A stretch of 64,000 nt of DNA from Roseivivax sp. GX 12232 (lineage in GTDB: Bacteria > Pseudomonadota > Alphaproteobacteria > Rhodobacterales > Rhodobacteraceae). The notes beneath the pieces are model-generated. The model had not been told where the DNA came from and did no database searches. It saw only the letters and a program-made list of their open reading frames with translations. The stretch is from the NCBI RefSeq assembly GCF_021272185.1, contig NZ_JAJSEC010000007.1, positions 1-64,000 on the forward strand, given 5' to 3'. The stretch's first letter is position 1. Every line of letters starts with the position of its first letter. Shown here piece by piece: positions 22,260 through 30,864 of this stretch. The translations under genes and the position numbers were made by a program.

Positions 22260-24728
22260 ATGCAGGCGGATTTCAATCACGAGGGCTCGGTCTTCGCCAC
22301 GGCGGCCGGCCAGATCGAAGGGCTGCGCGCCCTGGCGCTGCACGAGGGGCCGGAAGGCGTCACCCTGCAGGTCATCGCGGGCGAGGACGCGGCCCTGCGG
22401 TTCAGCACCTGGGACGCGCCCGGCGGCGCCCCCCGGGCGGAAAGCGAGATGTTCCTGCCCGGCGGTCCGGTGGCCGGCGTCACGCCCGAGATCACCCAGG
22501 CGGTGCTGCCCTCGGGCCAGGCGGTGGCGCTTCTGACCGGGGCCGCGCCCGCCGGGCTGGTGATCCTGCGGGTCAATGACGACGGCTCTTTCGGCGGGCA
22601 GATCGGGGTGGACACCTATGGCGCGGGCGTGCCCCGGGACCTGAGCGACATCGCCCTGCACAGCGTCGACGGGCGGCTGTTCCTCTACGGAATCGCGCCC
22701 TGCAGCACCGCCCCCATGGTCTGGGAGCTGAGCGGCTCGGGTCAGCTCACCCTCGTCTCCTCGGGCAGCCGCGCAGCCGATGCGCCCGGCCTCACCGACC
22801 TTGCGGTGATCGACGGCCAGCTTGTCGCCGTGGGCGCGGGCGAAGACTTCCTGCAGCTCTACGAGATCCGCCCGAACGGCACGCTGAGCCTGGAGGCCGC
22901 GCTGGGCGACGCGGCCAACCCCGGCATCTCGGGCGACGTGACGGTCGAGGTCCTCTCGGTCGGCGGCACGCCCCATGCGGTCCTCGGCGCCGCGGGCACC
23001 GGCTCGCTCAGCGTCTACGCGCTGACGCCCGCGGGCCCGGTGCTGACCGACCACCTGATGGACAACCGCCACAGCCGCTTCGCCGCGGTGACCCAGATGG
23101 ACAGCCTGGTCCTGGACGGCACGGGCTACCTCGCGGCGGGCGGCGGCGACGACGGCGTGAGCCTCTTCGAGCTCTCCGAGACCGGCACGCTCCTGCACCT
23201 CGGCGCCCTGGAGGACACGCCCGCGACCGCGCTCACCGCGCTTTCGGGGCTGGTCCTTTACGACGCGGGCGGCGGGCAGATCGGCCTCGCGACCCTGGGC
23301 GAGGGCGACCAGGGCATGAGCCTCTTTTCCGTGGGGCTCTCGGGCGCGCGGGTGCAAGACGGGCCGGGCAGCGAGACGCTGACCGCCAGCGCGGCGGCGG
23401 ATCTGTTCTCCCTGACCGCCGATGCCGAGAGTGACGTGATCCAAGGCTTCGACCCGGCGCAGGACAGGCTCGACCTCTCAGGCTGGGCCTTCTACCGCGA
23501 CCCCTCGCAGCTCACCGTGAACGCCAGCGCCACCGGGGCCGAGATCCGCTTCATGTCGCTGGTCGGCGAAGAGGTGCTGCGCATCGAAAGCGCCTCGGGC
23601 GCGCCGCTCTCGCCCGAGGAGGTCATCGCGGCCATCCTGCCCGCGCCCGACCGCTTCCTGCCGGACTGGCTGACCCCGGACTGGCAGCCCGCGCCCAGCG
23701 ATCCCGACCGCGCACTGACCGGCTCGCCGGGCTGGGACACGCTCGAGGCGGGCTCAGGCGACGACACGGTGACCGGGCGCGGCGGGTCGGACCTGATCTC
23801 GGCGGGCGCGGGCGACGACACGGTCAACGCCGGGATCGGCGCCGACACGATCTTCGGCGGCGCGGGCGACGACAGCCTCGCGGGGCTCGACGGGGCGGAC
23901 AGCCTCTCGGGCGGCGACGGCGCCGACTGGCTCGCCGGGAACGCCGGGCAGGACGTGATCTCGGGCGACGGCGGCGCCGACAGCCTGATGGGCGGCCAGG
24001 CGCCCGATGCGCTTTCGGGCGGGGCGGGCGCCGACACGCTGGCCGGCGAGGACGGCGCCGACACGCTTGACGGCGGCGAGGGCGCGGACCTGCTGACCGG
24101 CAACGCCGGGCCGGACGCGCTGATGGGCGGGGCGGCGGAGGACCTGCTGTACGGCGGGATCAACCACGACCATCTCTCGGGCGGCACCGAGGATGACGCG
24201 CTTTACGGCGAGGGCGGCAACGACACGCTGGCGGGCGACGAGGGCGCGGATACGCTGTTCGGCGGCGGCAGCAACGACCGGCTTGAGGGCGGCGCGGGTG
24301 ACGACAGCCTCGACGGCGGGCTGGCGCATGACGCGCTTTCGGGCGGGGCGGGCGACGACTGGATGGTCGGCAAGAACGGCGCCGACACGCTGACCGGCGG
24401 GTCCGGGGACGACACGCTTTACGGCGGCTCGGGCAACGATGTCTTGCAGGGCGGCGCGGGCAGTGACTGGCTCGACGGCGGGGCGGGGGCGGATGTCTTT
24501 GTCTTCGCCGAGGGCAGCGCCCGGATCACGGAGTTCCAGAACGACGTGGACACGCTGGTGCTGGACGCTGCGCTTTGGGGCGGCGCGCCGCTCGAGCCCG
24601 AGGAGGTTCTGGGTTACGCGGCGCCTTTGGGCGAGGACCTGGTCTTCAGTTTCCCCGACGGCGAGCGGCTGGTGATTGCCGGGATGAGCAACCCGGCGGC
24701 GCTGTTGAATGACCTGGAGATTTTGTGA
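22260..24728 (+). CDS. RTX-type secreted calcium-binding protein with propeller-like N-terminus
   Basis: 822 residues from the ATG at 22260. Residues about 1-380 are repeated beta-rich segments (for example LQVIAGEDAALRFSTWD, LTDLAVIDGQLVAVGAGEDF) suggesting a beta-propeller. A linker follows, then roughly 250 residues of RTX nonapeptides (GGxGxDxLx, for example GGAGDDSLAGLDGADSLSGG) between about 495 and 760. The acidic tail DVFVFAEGSARITEFQNDVD and final VIAGMSNPAALLNDLEIL are typical of type I secretion substrates, which have no N-terminal signal peptide. No type I exporter lies in the window. Probably an extracellular or cell-surface protein. Confidence 0.85.
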   Translation: MQADFNHEGSVFATAAGQIEGLRALALHEGPEGVTLQVIAGEDAALRFSTWDAPGGAPRAESEMFLPGGPVAGVTPEITQAVLPSGQAVALLTGAAPAGLVILRVNDDGSFGGQIGVDTYGAGVPRDLSDIALHSVDGRLFLYGIAPCSTAPMVWELSGSGQLTLVSSGSRAADAPGLTDLAVIDGQLVAVGAGEDFLQLYEIRPNGTLSLEAALGDAANPGISGDVTVEVLSVGGTPHAVLGAAGTGSLSVYALTPAGPVLTDHLMDNRHSRFAAVTQMDSLVLDGTGYLAAGGGDDGVSLFELSETGTLLHLGALEDTPATALTALSGLVLYDAGGGQIGLATLGEGDQGMSLFSVGLSGARVQDGPGSETLTASAAADLFSLTADAESDVIQGFDPAQDRLDLSGWAFYRDPSQLTVNASATGAEIRFMSLVGEEVLRIESASGAPLSPEEVIAAILPAPDRFLPDWLTPDWQPAPSDPDRALTGSPGWDTLEAGSGDDTVTGRGGSDLISAGAGDDTVNAGIGADTIFGGAGDDSLAGLDGADSLSGGDGADWLAGNAGQDVISGDGGADSLMGGQAPDALSGGAGADTLAGEDGADTLDGGEGADLLTGNAGPDALMGGAAEDLLYGGINHDHLSGGTEDDALYGEGGNDTLAGDEGADTLFGGGSNDRLEGGAGDDSLDGGLAHDALSGGAGDDWMVGKNGADTLTGGSGDDTLYGGSGNDVLQGGAGSDWLDGGAGADVFVFAEGSARITEFQNDVDTLVLDAALWGGAPLEPEEVLGYAAPLGEDLVFSFPDGERLVIAGMSNPAALLNDLEIL

Positions 24729-24828
24729 CGGGGGGTGAGGGGATGCTTGCGCATGGCATTCAACCCTCCGGCTTCGGGCGGGGCCAGCCGCTCACAGATC
24801 CAGTGCCGGGCGGGTGCCTGCGGCTCAA

Positions 24829-24945
24829 GCCTTCCAGAACCGCTGGGTGGAAACCGATCAGCGTCAGGGGCCAGAATACACCCGCGCCACCGGCCAGTTC
24901 GAATACATGGACACAGACGACGTGATCCACCGCCAAACCCGCGGT
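24829..24945 (-). pseudogene. Remnant of a second KpsM-like permease gene (C-terminal fragment)
   Basis: Read on the minus strand, this stretch encodes about 39 residues including DHVVCVHVFELAGGAGVF and LTLIGFHPAVLE. These line up without gaps with the C-terminus of the intact permease next door (DYLDPVYVFALAGGTGAF, LMLIGFHRVALE). An in-frame TGA lies just upstream and the homologous stop is absent, so this is a truncated, unexpressed copy. It lies downstream of the intact permease gene, suggesting a former tandem duplication or a trace of recombination. Confidence 0.75.
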
Positions 24946-24998
24946 CGGCTGAGCGGGAGCGGTCGGTCAAGCCCCCAGGGCCGCGCGGGGCCCACCCC

Positions 24999-25850
24999 TC
25001 ACGCCTCCAGCGCCACGCGGTGGAAGCCGATCAGCATCAGGAGCCCGAAGGCCCCGGTGCCGCCGGCCAGGGCGAAGACATAGACCGGGTCGAGGTAATC
25101 CGCCGCGTAGCCCGGGTAGGCGGCGCGGCGGGCGGCGCCGGTGACATGCACCAGCGGGTTCCATTCGAGCCAGCCGCGCCAGGGGTCGGGCAGCCGTTCC
25201 TGCAAGAGGATCACGCCCGAGACGATGATCAGCGGGCGGGTCAGCACCGACCAGATCACCTGCCAGAGCGGGTGGAAGGTCAGCGGCAGCGCCAGAAGCG
25301 TGCCGATCCCGAAGCCGAGGCTCAGTGCCATGAGATAGGCCAGCGCCATGGGCCCGGGCGCGATGCGCGCCGCAGCCGGGTCCCAGGCAAGGATGCCTGC
25401 AAGGATCAGCGTGCCGACCGCCAGTTGCACCAGCGCCGCGAGCCCGCCGGCCGAGAGGAGCACGTCGATCACGCTGATCCGCGGGTAGGCCATGAGCGGC
25501 CGCGCCCGGTTCAGCGCCTGGGCCACGGCGGTGGAGGTCATCAGGAAGGCGAAGAACGGCAGGATGCCGGTGGCGTAGAACAGCGCGAAACTGGTGCCGA
25601 GCGGCGGCGCGCGGAAGCCCGCCTGGAAGACCAGGCAGAGGAAGGCGATGCCCGCCGCGGGTTCGAGCACCGCCCAGGCGAAGCCGCCGGGGTTGCGCCC
25701 GTAGCGGGTTGCCACCTCGCGCAGGGTCAGGGCGCCGATGGCGCGCAGGCTGGCCGAGAGCATGGGCACCCGGGCGGGGCGCAGGTCGTTTGACGCCTCA
25801 AGCGGGGGCTGCGCACCGCTCGAGGCCGGGGAAACGGCGCGGTCAGACAA
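24999..25850 (-). CDS. kpsM: ABC-2 type polysaccharide export permease (KpsM-like)
   Basis: 283-residue inner-membrane protein with about six hydrophobic segments, matching the KpsM/ABC-2 capsule and O-antigen exporter permeases. Features: a cytoplasmic amphipathic N-terminal stretch (LRAIGALTLREVATRYG), FLCLVFQAGFR, FYATGILPFFAFLMTSTAVA and the late RLPDPWRGWLEWNPLVHVTG. It should pair with the KpsT-like ATPase at 37866, although 12 kb separates them. Its ATG overlaps the 3' end of the RTX/CAP gene by 8 bases, an unusual coupling of exporter and RTX protein. A decayed copy of its 3' end lies just beyond its stop. Confidence 0.85.
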   Translation of the reverse strand: MSDRAVSPASSGAQPPLEASNDLRPARVPMLSASLRAIGALTLREVATRYGRNPGGFAWAVLEPAAGIAFLCLVFQAGFRAPPLGTSFALFYATGILPFFAFLMTSTAVAQALNRARPLMAYPRISVIDVLLSAGGLAALVQLAVGTLILAGILAWDPAAARIAPGPMALAYLMALSLGFGIGTLLALPLTFHPLWQVIWSVLTRPLIIVSGVILLQERLPDPWRGWLEWNPLVHVTGAARRAAYPGYAADYLDPVYVFALAGGTGAFGLLMLIGFHRVALEA

Positions 25851-27561
25851 GGATCAGGTCCCCCTCGATCGTCGCGAAATCCGCGATCCCGTCGAAGACC
25901 AAAACCTCGCCGCCCGCGAAGGTCAGGGTCAGGTCGCCCTCGGCCACCTGATGCTCGAGCGCCGCGGCGCCCTGGGGCGCCAGCGCGGCGTCGATCTCCA
26001 CGGCGTCAATGCCGGGCTGATAGTGCACGATCTCGTCCCGCCCGGAGCCGGAGGTGAAGACGAAGACATCCGCGCCGATGCCACCGTGCAGGAGGTTGTC
26101 GCCCGCGCCGCCGTCGAGCCTGTCCTCCCCGGCCTGGCCCAGGAGCGTGTCGTCACCTACGCCGCCCGACAGGCTGTCCCAGCCGTTGCCGCCTTCGAGC
26201 CGGTCGCGGCCCTCCCCGCCCGTCAGCGAATCGCGGTTGATGCCGCCCTGCAGGAGGTCGCGGCCCGACCCGCCCGAGAGCGTATCGGCCCCGGCCTGGC
26301 CGTTCAGGCTGTCGTCGCCGTCCTGGCCCGAGAGCAGATCGCTGCCGTCGCCGCCTTCGAGCCGGTCCGCGCCCGGCCCGCCCGACAGGCCGTCGGCGCC
26401 CTGGCCACCCTGCAAAAGATCCGCGCCGCTGCCTCCGGTCAGCGCGTCATTGCCGGATTGGCCAAGCAGCGTGTCCGCGCCGTCGCCGCCGTCGAGCGCG
26501 TCAAAGCCGCCCGCGCCGGAGAGACGGTCGTCGCCCGCGCCGCCGAAGAGCGAATCGTGGCCGGTGCCGCCCTCGATCGCGTCATCGCCGCCCTGCCCTT
26601 CGAGTAGGTCGCTGCCGCCGCGGCCGAGAAGCAGGTCCGGGCTGTCGGAGCCGCTCAGCCCGTCGGTCCCGCCGGTGCCCGAAAGGGTCACGCCCAGCGC
26701 GGACGCCATGCCTCCGGTCACGTCGAGGGCCGTGTTCTCGGTGCCGATGCGCAGTTCGCCGACCACGGTGCCGTCGAGCCCGCCGCCGCTGTAGGTGACG
26801 GTATAGTCACCCGGCGGCAGGGCCATCTGGTAGCCGCCCGAGGCCCAGCTGGTGGTCACGTAGCTCATGCCCTCGGAGGTCGCGGTCACGGTGACGCCGC
26901 CAAGCCCCTCGCCCGGGTCATAAGCCCCGTCGCCGTCGAGATCTTCGATCACCGTGCCGAGGAGCTGCGGTTCCGGCGACCAGGTGGTGCCGAAGTGCTG
27001 GGTCACCACCTCGGGGCCGACCTCCGTGCCGGGGTCGCTGTCGCCGACGAGGCCGATGCCGACCTCGGTATAGGTGGGGCTGAGGATCGCGACGCGGTGC
27101 CCGGCGGGGCTTTGCATGCCATGGGGGCCGAGGCCCCAGTCGATGACGAAGGCGGCATGGCCGTGCAGCGGCCCCTCGGAATAGGCATAGACGTTTTCGG
27201 CCAGGGCGCGGGCGTCGGCATATCCGGCATCGGTGATGCGCTGGTAGAGGCCCGGCTCTCCGGGCAGGTTGTGCGATTGCTCGTCGTATTCGACGATCAG
27301 CGCCGAATGGGTCCGGGCCGATGTGGCGAGCGCGCCGTTCCAGGCCAAGGGCGCGACCGGGGCATAGGCCGCGAGCTGCGCCTCGAGCGCGGGAAGCGAG
27401 ACGCCAAAATAGACCAGCGCCGCCTGGGTGCCGGGCGTCGCCTCGGCGATCAGCCGATCAAAGGCGCCCGCGGGATCGGCGCGGTCGCGGTTGATCAGGC
27501 AAAGGTAATATTGCTCCGCCACGGTCGGGGTGACCGTGGGCGGGGGAATGTAGATGGCCAT
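25843..27561 (-). CDS. RTX protein with N-terminal CAP (SCP-like) domain
   Basis: 572 residues. Residues about 12-180 form a CAP/SCP domain (EQYYLCLINRDRADPAGAF, ALAENVYAYS, SPAGHRVAILSPTYTEVGIG). About 195-285 is a small carboxypeptidase-regulatory-like/SdrD-B-like domain (DLDGDGAYDPGEGLGGVTVT). About 300-490 is RTX repeats (GGAGDDRLSGAGGFDALDGG). The tail GADVFVFTSGSGRDEIVHYQ is typical of type I secretion substrates. AGGAGG precedes the ATG at 27561. It overlaps the kpsM start. CAP domains occur in secreted proteins of varied function; its role here is unknown. Confidence 0.85.
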   Translation of the reverse strand: MAIYIPPPTVTPTVAEQYYLCLINRDRADPAGAFDRLIAEATPGTQAALVYFGVSLPALEAQLAAYAPVAPLAWNGALATSARTHSALIVEYDEQSHNLPGEPGLYQRITDAGYADARALAENVYAYSEGPLHGHAAFVIDWGLGPHGMQSPAGHRVAILSPTYTEVGIGLVGDSDPGTEVGPEVVTQHFGTTWSPEPQLLGTVIEDLDGDGAYDPGEGLGGVTVTATSEGMSYVTTSWASGGYQMALPPGDYTVTYSGGGLDGTVVGELRIGTENTALDVTGGMASALGVTLSGTGGTDGLSGSDSPDLLLGRGGSDLLEGQGGDDAIEGGTGHDSLFGGAGDDRLSGAGGFDALDGGDGADTLLGQSGNDALTGGSGADLLQGGQGADGLSGGPGADRLEGGDGSDLLSGQDGDDSLNGQAGADTLSGGSGRDLLQGGINRDSLTGGEGRDRLEGGNGWDSLSGGVGDDTLLGQAGEDRLDGGAGDNLLHGGIGADVFVFTSGSGRDEIVHYQPGIDAVEIDAALAPQGAAALEHQVAEGDLTLTFAGGEVLVFDGIADFATIEGDLILV

Positions 27562-27764
27562 GCCCGCCTGCCTCCTGCCTTGGGGCAGGGGTATGGCAGG
27601 CCCGCGTTAAGGCGGGGTTACCGGCGGGGGATTTTTGGAGGACGGCTCTTGAGGACGTCCGCGCCCTGGCGCCCAGAAAAAAGGCCGCTGCAACCAGCGC
27701 CCCGAACCACCCTCGGACAGAGACCCGCAGGCGGGACGCAAGACGCCCCGCCCGCGCGAAACCC

Positions 27765-29084
27765 TCAGACCGCGTAGCCCAGCCGGCCGATCGCGGCATA
27801 GGCGTCGAACCCGGCCTCGCGGGCGTCCTCGGCGGAGTAGATGTTGCGCAGATCGCCCAGCCGGCGGGTGCGCATGCCCTCGGCCAGCACCTTGAGGTCC
27901 AGCGCGCGGAACTCGTTCCACTCGGTCAGGATCACCAGGAGGTCGGCCTCCTTGGCGGCGGCATAGGGGTCGGCCTCCCAGCTCACGCCGGGCAGGAGCG
28001 CCTCGCCCTCGCGGCGGCCCTGCGGGTCCACCACGGCGACGCTGGCGCCGCCGCCGACGAGTGCCGGCACGATGGTCAGCGCCGGAGCGTCGCGCATGTC
28101 GTCGGTGTTGGGCTTGAAGGTCACGCCCAGCACCGCCACGCGCTTGCCGTTGAAGCTGCCGTCGGCGAGGTCGAGCAGCTTGTCGACCATGCGGCGCTTG
28201 ACCTCGTCGTTGATCTTGATGACCGCCTCGGTGATCTGCATCGGGCTGGCGTGTTCCTGGCCGATCCGGGCCAGCGCCTTGGTGTCCTTGGGGAAGCAGG
28301 AGCCGCCGTAGCCGGGGCCCGCGTGCAGGAAGGTCTTGCCGATGCGCCCGTCGAGACCCATGCCCTTGGAGACCTGCTTCACATCCGCGCCGACCTTTTC
28401 GCAGAGCGCCGCGATCTCGTTGATGAAGGTGATCTTCGTCGCGAGGAAGGCATTGGCCGCGTATTTGATCATCTCCGCCGATTCGAGGTCGGTGACCACG
28501 ATCGGGAAGTCGCGCAGGTAGAGCGGGCGGTAGATCTCTTCCATGACCTTGGCGGCGCGGTCGCTCTCGACGCCGACGACCACCCGGTCGGGCTTCATGA
28601 AGTCGTCGATGGCCGCGCCCTCGCGCAGGAACTCGGGGTTCGAGGCGACGTCGAAGTCGAGGTCGGGATTGGCGGCGGAGAGCGTCTCGCGGACCTTGGC
28701 GTTGGTGCCGACCGGCACCGTCGATTTGGTCACCACGACGATGTAGTGATCCGCGGTGCGGGCGATTTCCTCGGCCGCCGCCATGACATAGGTCAGATCG
28801 GCATGGCCGTCGCCGCGCCGGGTGGGGGTGCCCACGGCGATGAAGACCGCGTCGGCGCCGTCGAGCGCGGTCTTGATGTCGCGGGTGAAGGAGAGGCGGC
28901 CGGCCTCCACGTTCTTCGCGAGCAGCACGTCGAGGCCCGGCTCGTAGATCGGCACTTCGCCGGCCTCGAGCATCTCGATCTTGCGGGCGTCCTTGTCGAC
29001 GCAGACGACCTCATGGCCGAAGTCGGAAAAGCAGACCCCGGAGACAAGGCCGACATAGCCGGTGCCGATCATCGCGATTTTCAT
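27765..29084 (-). CDS. ugd: UDP-glucose 6-dehydrogenase
   Basis: Oxidises UDP-glucose to UDP-glucuronate with two NAD+. 439 residues. N-terminal NAD-binding MKIAMIGTGYVGLVSGVCFS, GTPTRRGDGHADLTYV, central EMIKYAANAFLATKITFINE, catalytic Cys in GYGGSCFPKDTKAL, and C-terminal VAVLGVTFKPNTDDMRDAP. It should supply uronic acid to the capsule made by the neighbouring genes. ATG at 29084; the 203-base gap to the RTX/CAP start downstream makes co-transcription uncertain. A C-rich leader lies upstream. Confidence 0.96.
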   Translation of the reverse strand: MKIAMIGTGYVGLVSGVCFSDFGHEVVCVDKDARKIEMLEAGEVPIYEPGLDVLLAKNVEAGRLSFTRDIKTALDGADAVFIAVGTPTRRGDGHADLTYVMAAAEEIARTADHYIVVVTKSTVPVGTNAKVRETLSAANPDLDFDVASNPEFLREGAAIDDFMKPDRVVVGVESDRAAKVMEEIYRPLYLRDFPIVVTDLESAEMIKYAANAFLATKITFINEIAALCEKVGADVKQVSKGMGLDGRIGKTFLHAGPGYGGSCFPKDTKALARIGQEHASPMQITEAVIKINDEVKRRMVDKLLDLADGSFNGKRVAVLGVTFKPNTDDMRDAPALTIVPALVGGGASVAVVDPQGRREGEALLPGVSWEADPYAAAKEADLLVILTEWNEFRALDLKVLAEGMRTRRLGDLRNIYSAEDAREAGFDAYAAIGRLGYAV

Positions 29085-29880
29085 GGGCGCACCCCTTTGG
29101 AGACGTCAGGTTTGCCCGCGTCAGTGATGCAGGCGGGACGGGCTGTCAACGTGCGGGCGCGCGCGGGGGTAAGGGTGTGGCGGCGGGGTGCCGGGGGGTG
29201 TTTTGGGCGGAGAGGGGTCGGGTAGAGCGGGGCCGGTGGGCGCGGTTCTGAGAGCGGCGGGGGTGAGCGGGAGGTTGGGCGCGGCGCTTCTGGGACGCGG
29301 GTGGGCCATCCACTGGGGTGAACCGCTACACGCACCGAAGGCCCCCGATTGCCGAGACATCAACAGCCCCGCCACTTTCCGTTCCCCCTAGGAGCTCCCG
29401 CCTATGAACGCGGCATCCGAGCCGACAACCGAAACCACGCGCGCCCTGACAACCAGCCACCTCTCCGCTAGCCCCAACAGAGGGCGCGCGCCGGACCGGG
29501 GGCCGGCGCTTCCGGTAGGAGAGCTATGCGCTTTATCCCAACAAGGTCAGGGCTAGGGGTGAGCTATGCGCGCCACCCACAAGAGCGCCGGCCCATCGGG
29601 CCGGTCCGGCGCGCGCCCGGCATCTTCGATGCTATTCGGGCGCAAGAGGGGGACGGTGGTGACATGCTCAACGTTGGGGCGGGACCGGAATGGTGTCCGA
29701 CAAAGCCCAGCACCACACCGCCAAAACCCGGAACCACTTCAAACCTCGCGCCCCACCCCACCTCAGACCTCGCGCCCCACCTGCGCAAGCTCCACCCCCA
29801 CAACCCCACCCCCCCCGCGTGGACAGCGCCGCCCGCCCCGGCTACACCGGGCGCAACCTGACTTACCCCGTGAGGCCCAG
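29085..29880. other. Divergent ugd/kdsD intergenic region
   Basis: 796 bases without a credible gene. From left to right: a G-run-rich stretch on the plus strand (29160-29290), the inverted-repeat-bounded element at 29482-29618 with a 28-base conserved extension, and a C-rich stretch (29700-29830) containing a 15-base direct repeat (29743-29757 and 29767-29781, 24 bases apart). Because ugd runs left and kdsD runs right, both leader RNAs would be C-rich and G-poor, as Rho-utilisation sites are. No clear sigma-70 promoter was found. Confidence 0.6.
29482..29646 (+). repeat. Copy 1 of a 137-bp inverted-repeat-bounded intergenic element plus conserved 3' hairpin
   Basis: Bounded by perfect 18-base inverted repeats: GGGCGCGCGCCGGACCGG at 29482-29499 and its complement at 29601-29618. 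Inside are a second dyad CCGGCCC-ATC-GGGCCGG beside the right end and a conserved core (CAAGGTCAGG, AGGGGTGAG). The homology with copy 2 continues 28 bases past the right end through a hairpin GCATC-TTC-GATGC to GCTATTCGGGCGCAAG. No open frame, and the size is too small for a transposase, so it is MITE-like or a structured-RNA-like repeat. Confidence 0.8.
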
Positions 29881-30864
29881 ATGACAGCCGCTCCCGAGAC
29901 CCCGGCCGAGGCGCCCCGCCCGGCCCGCGAGATCGCCCGCATGGTGCTTGAGACCGAAAGCGCGGGCCTCCTGCGGCTCGCCGAGGAGCTCTCGGAGGAC
30001 TTCGAGCCCGTCGTCACCCGCCTCCTCGCGATCCCCGGGCGCGTCATCCTCTCGGGCATGGGCAAATCCGGGCACATCGCCGCGAAAATCGCCGCGACCC
30101 TGGCCTCGACCGGCAGCCCGGCGCAATTCGTGCACCCGGGCGAGGCCAGCCACGGCGATCTCGGCATGATCACCCGCGAGGATGCGGCGATCCTGATCTC
30201 GAACTCCGGCGAGACCCGCGAGCTGGCCGATATCATCGCCCATTGCCGGCGCTTCGGGGTGCCGCTCGTGGCCATCACCCGCAACGCCGAAAGCACGCTG
30301 GCGCGCCAGGCCGATCACCTGCTGGTGCTGCCCGACGCGCCCGAGGCCTGCGCCATCGGCATGGCGCCCACGACCTCGACCACCATGACGCTGGCGCTCG
30401 GCGACGCGCTGGCGGTGGCGCTGATGGAGGCGCGCGGCTTCGACCGGGAAAGCTTCCACGCCTTCCACCCCGGCGGCACGCTGGGGGCGCGGCTCCTGAC
30501 CGTGGGCGCGGTGATGCACCGGGGCGCGGCGCTGCCCATCGTGGCCCCCGAGACGCCGATGGGCGAGACGCTCCTGGAGATGACCGCCAAGGGCTTCGGC
30601 GTGGCCGCCGTGGTGGCCGAAGGACGGCTCGAAGGGGTGATCACCGACGGCGACCTGCGGCGCAACCTCGACGGGCTCATGGGCCGGACGGCGGGCGCGG
30701 TGGCGACCAGCACCCCCACGACCATCACACCCGACGCGCTTCTGGTCGAGGCGCTGGGCCTGATGAACAGCCGCAAGATCTCGGCGCTCTTCGCGGTCGA
30801 GGAGGACGGCACACTCTCGGGCCTCGTCCATATCCACGACGCGCTCCGGGCCGGTGTGGCATGA
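29881..30864 (+). CDS. kdsD: Arabinose-5-phosphate isomerase
   Basis: Converts ribulose 5-phosphate to arabinose 5-phosphate, first step of KDO synthesis. 327 residues: a SIS domain (about 40-180; SGMGKSGHIAAKIAATLAST, HPGEASHGDLG, ISNSGETRELADII) followed by two CBS domains (about 205-327; VITDGDLRRNLDG, ALGLMNSRKISALF). ATG at 29881. Its stop overlaps the kdsB start by four bases (ATGA). Whether the product serves lipopolysaccharide, capsule or both cannot be told. Confidence 0.95.
   Translation: MTAAPETPAEAPRPAREIARMVLETESAGLLRLAEELSEDFEPVVTRLLAIPGRVILSGMGKSGHIAAKIAATLASTGSPAQFVHPGEASHGDLGMITREDAAILISNSGETRELADIIAHCRRFGVPLVAITRNAESTLARQADHLLVLPDAPEACAIGMAPTTSTTMTLALGDALAVALMEARGFDRESFHAFHPGGTLGARLLTVGAVMHRGAALPIVAPETPMGETLLEMTAKGFGVAAVVAEGRLEGVITDGDLRRNLDGLMGRTAGAVATSTPTTITPDALLVEALGLMNSRKISALFAVEEDGTLSGLVHIHDALRAGVA

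Noticed and set aside
29482-29618. Full insertion sequence
   Set aside because: 137 bases cannot encode a transposase; only a non-autonomous element or structured repeat is possible.
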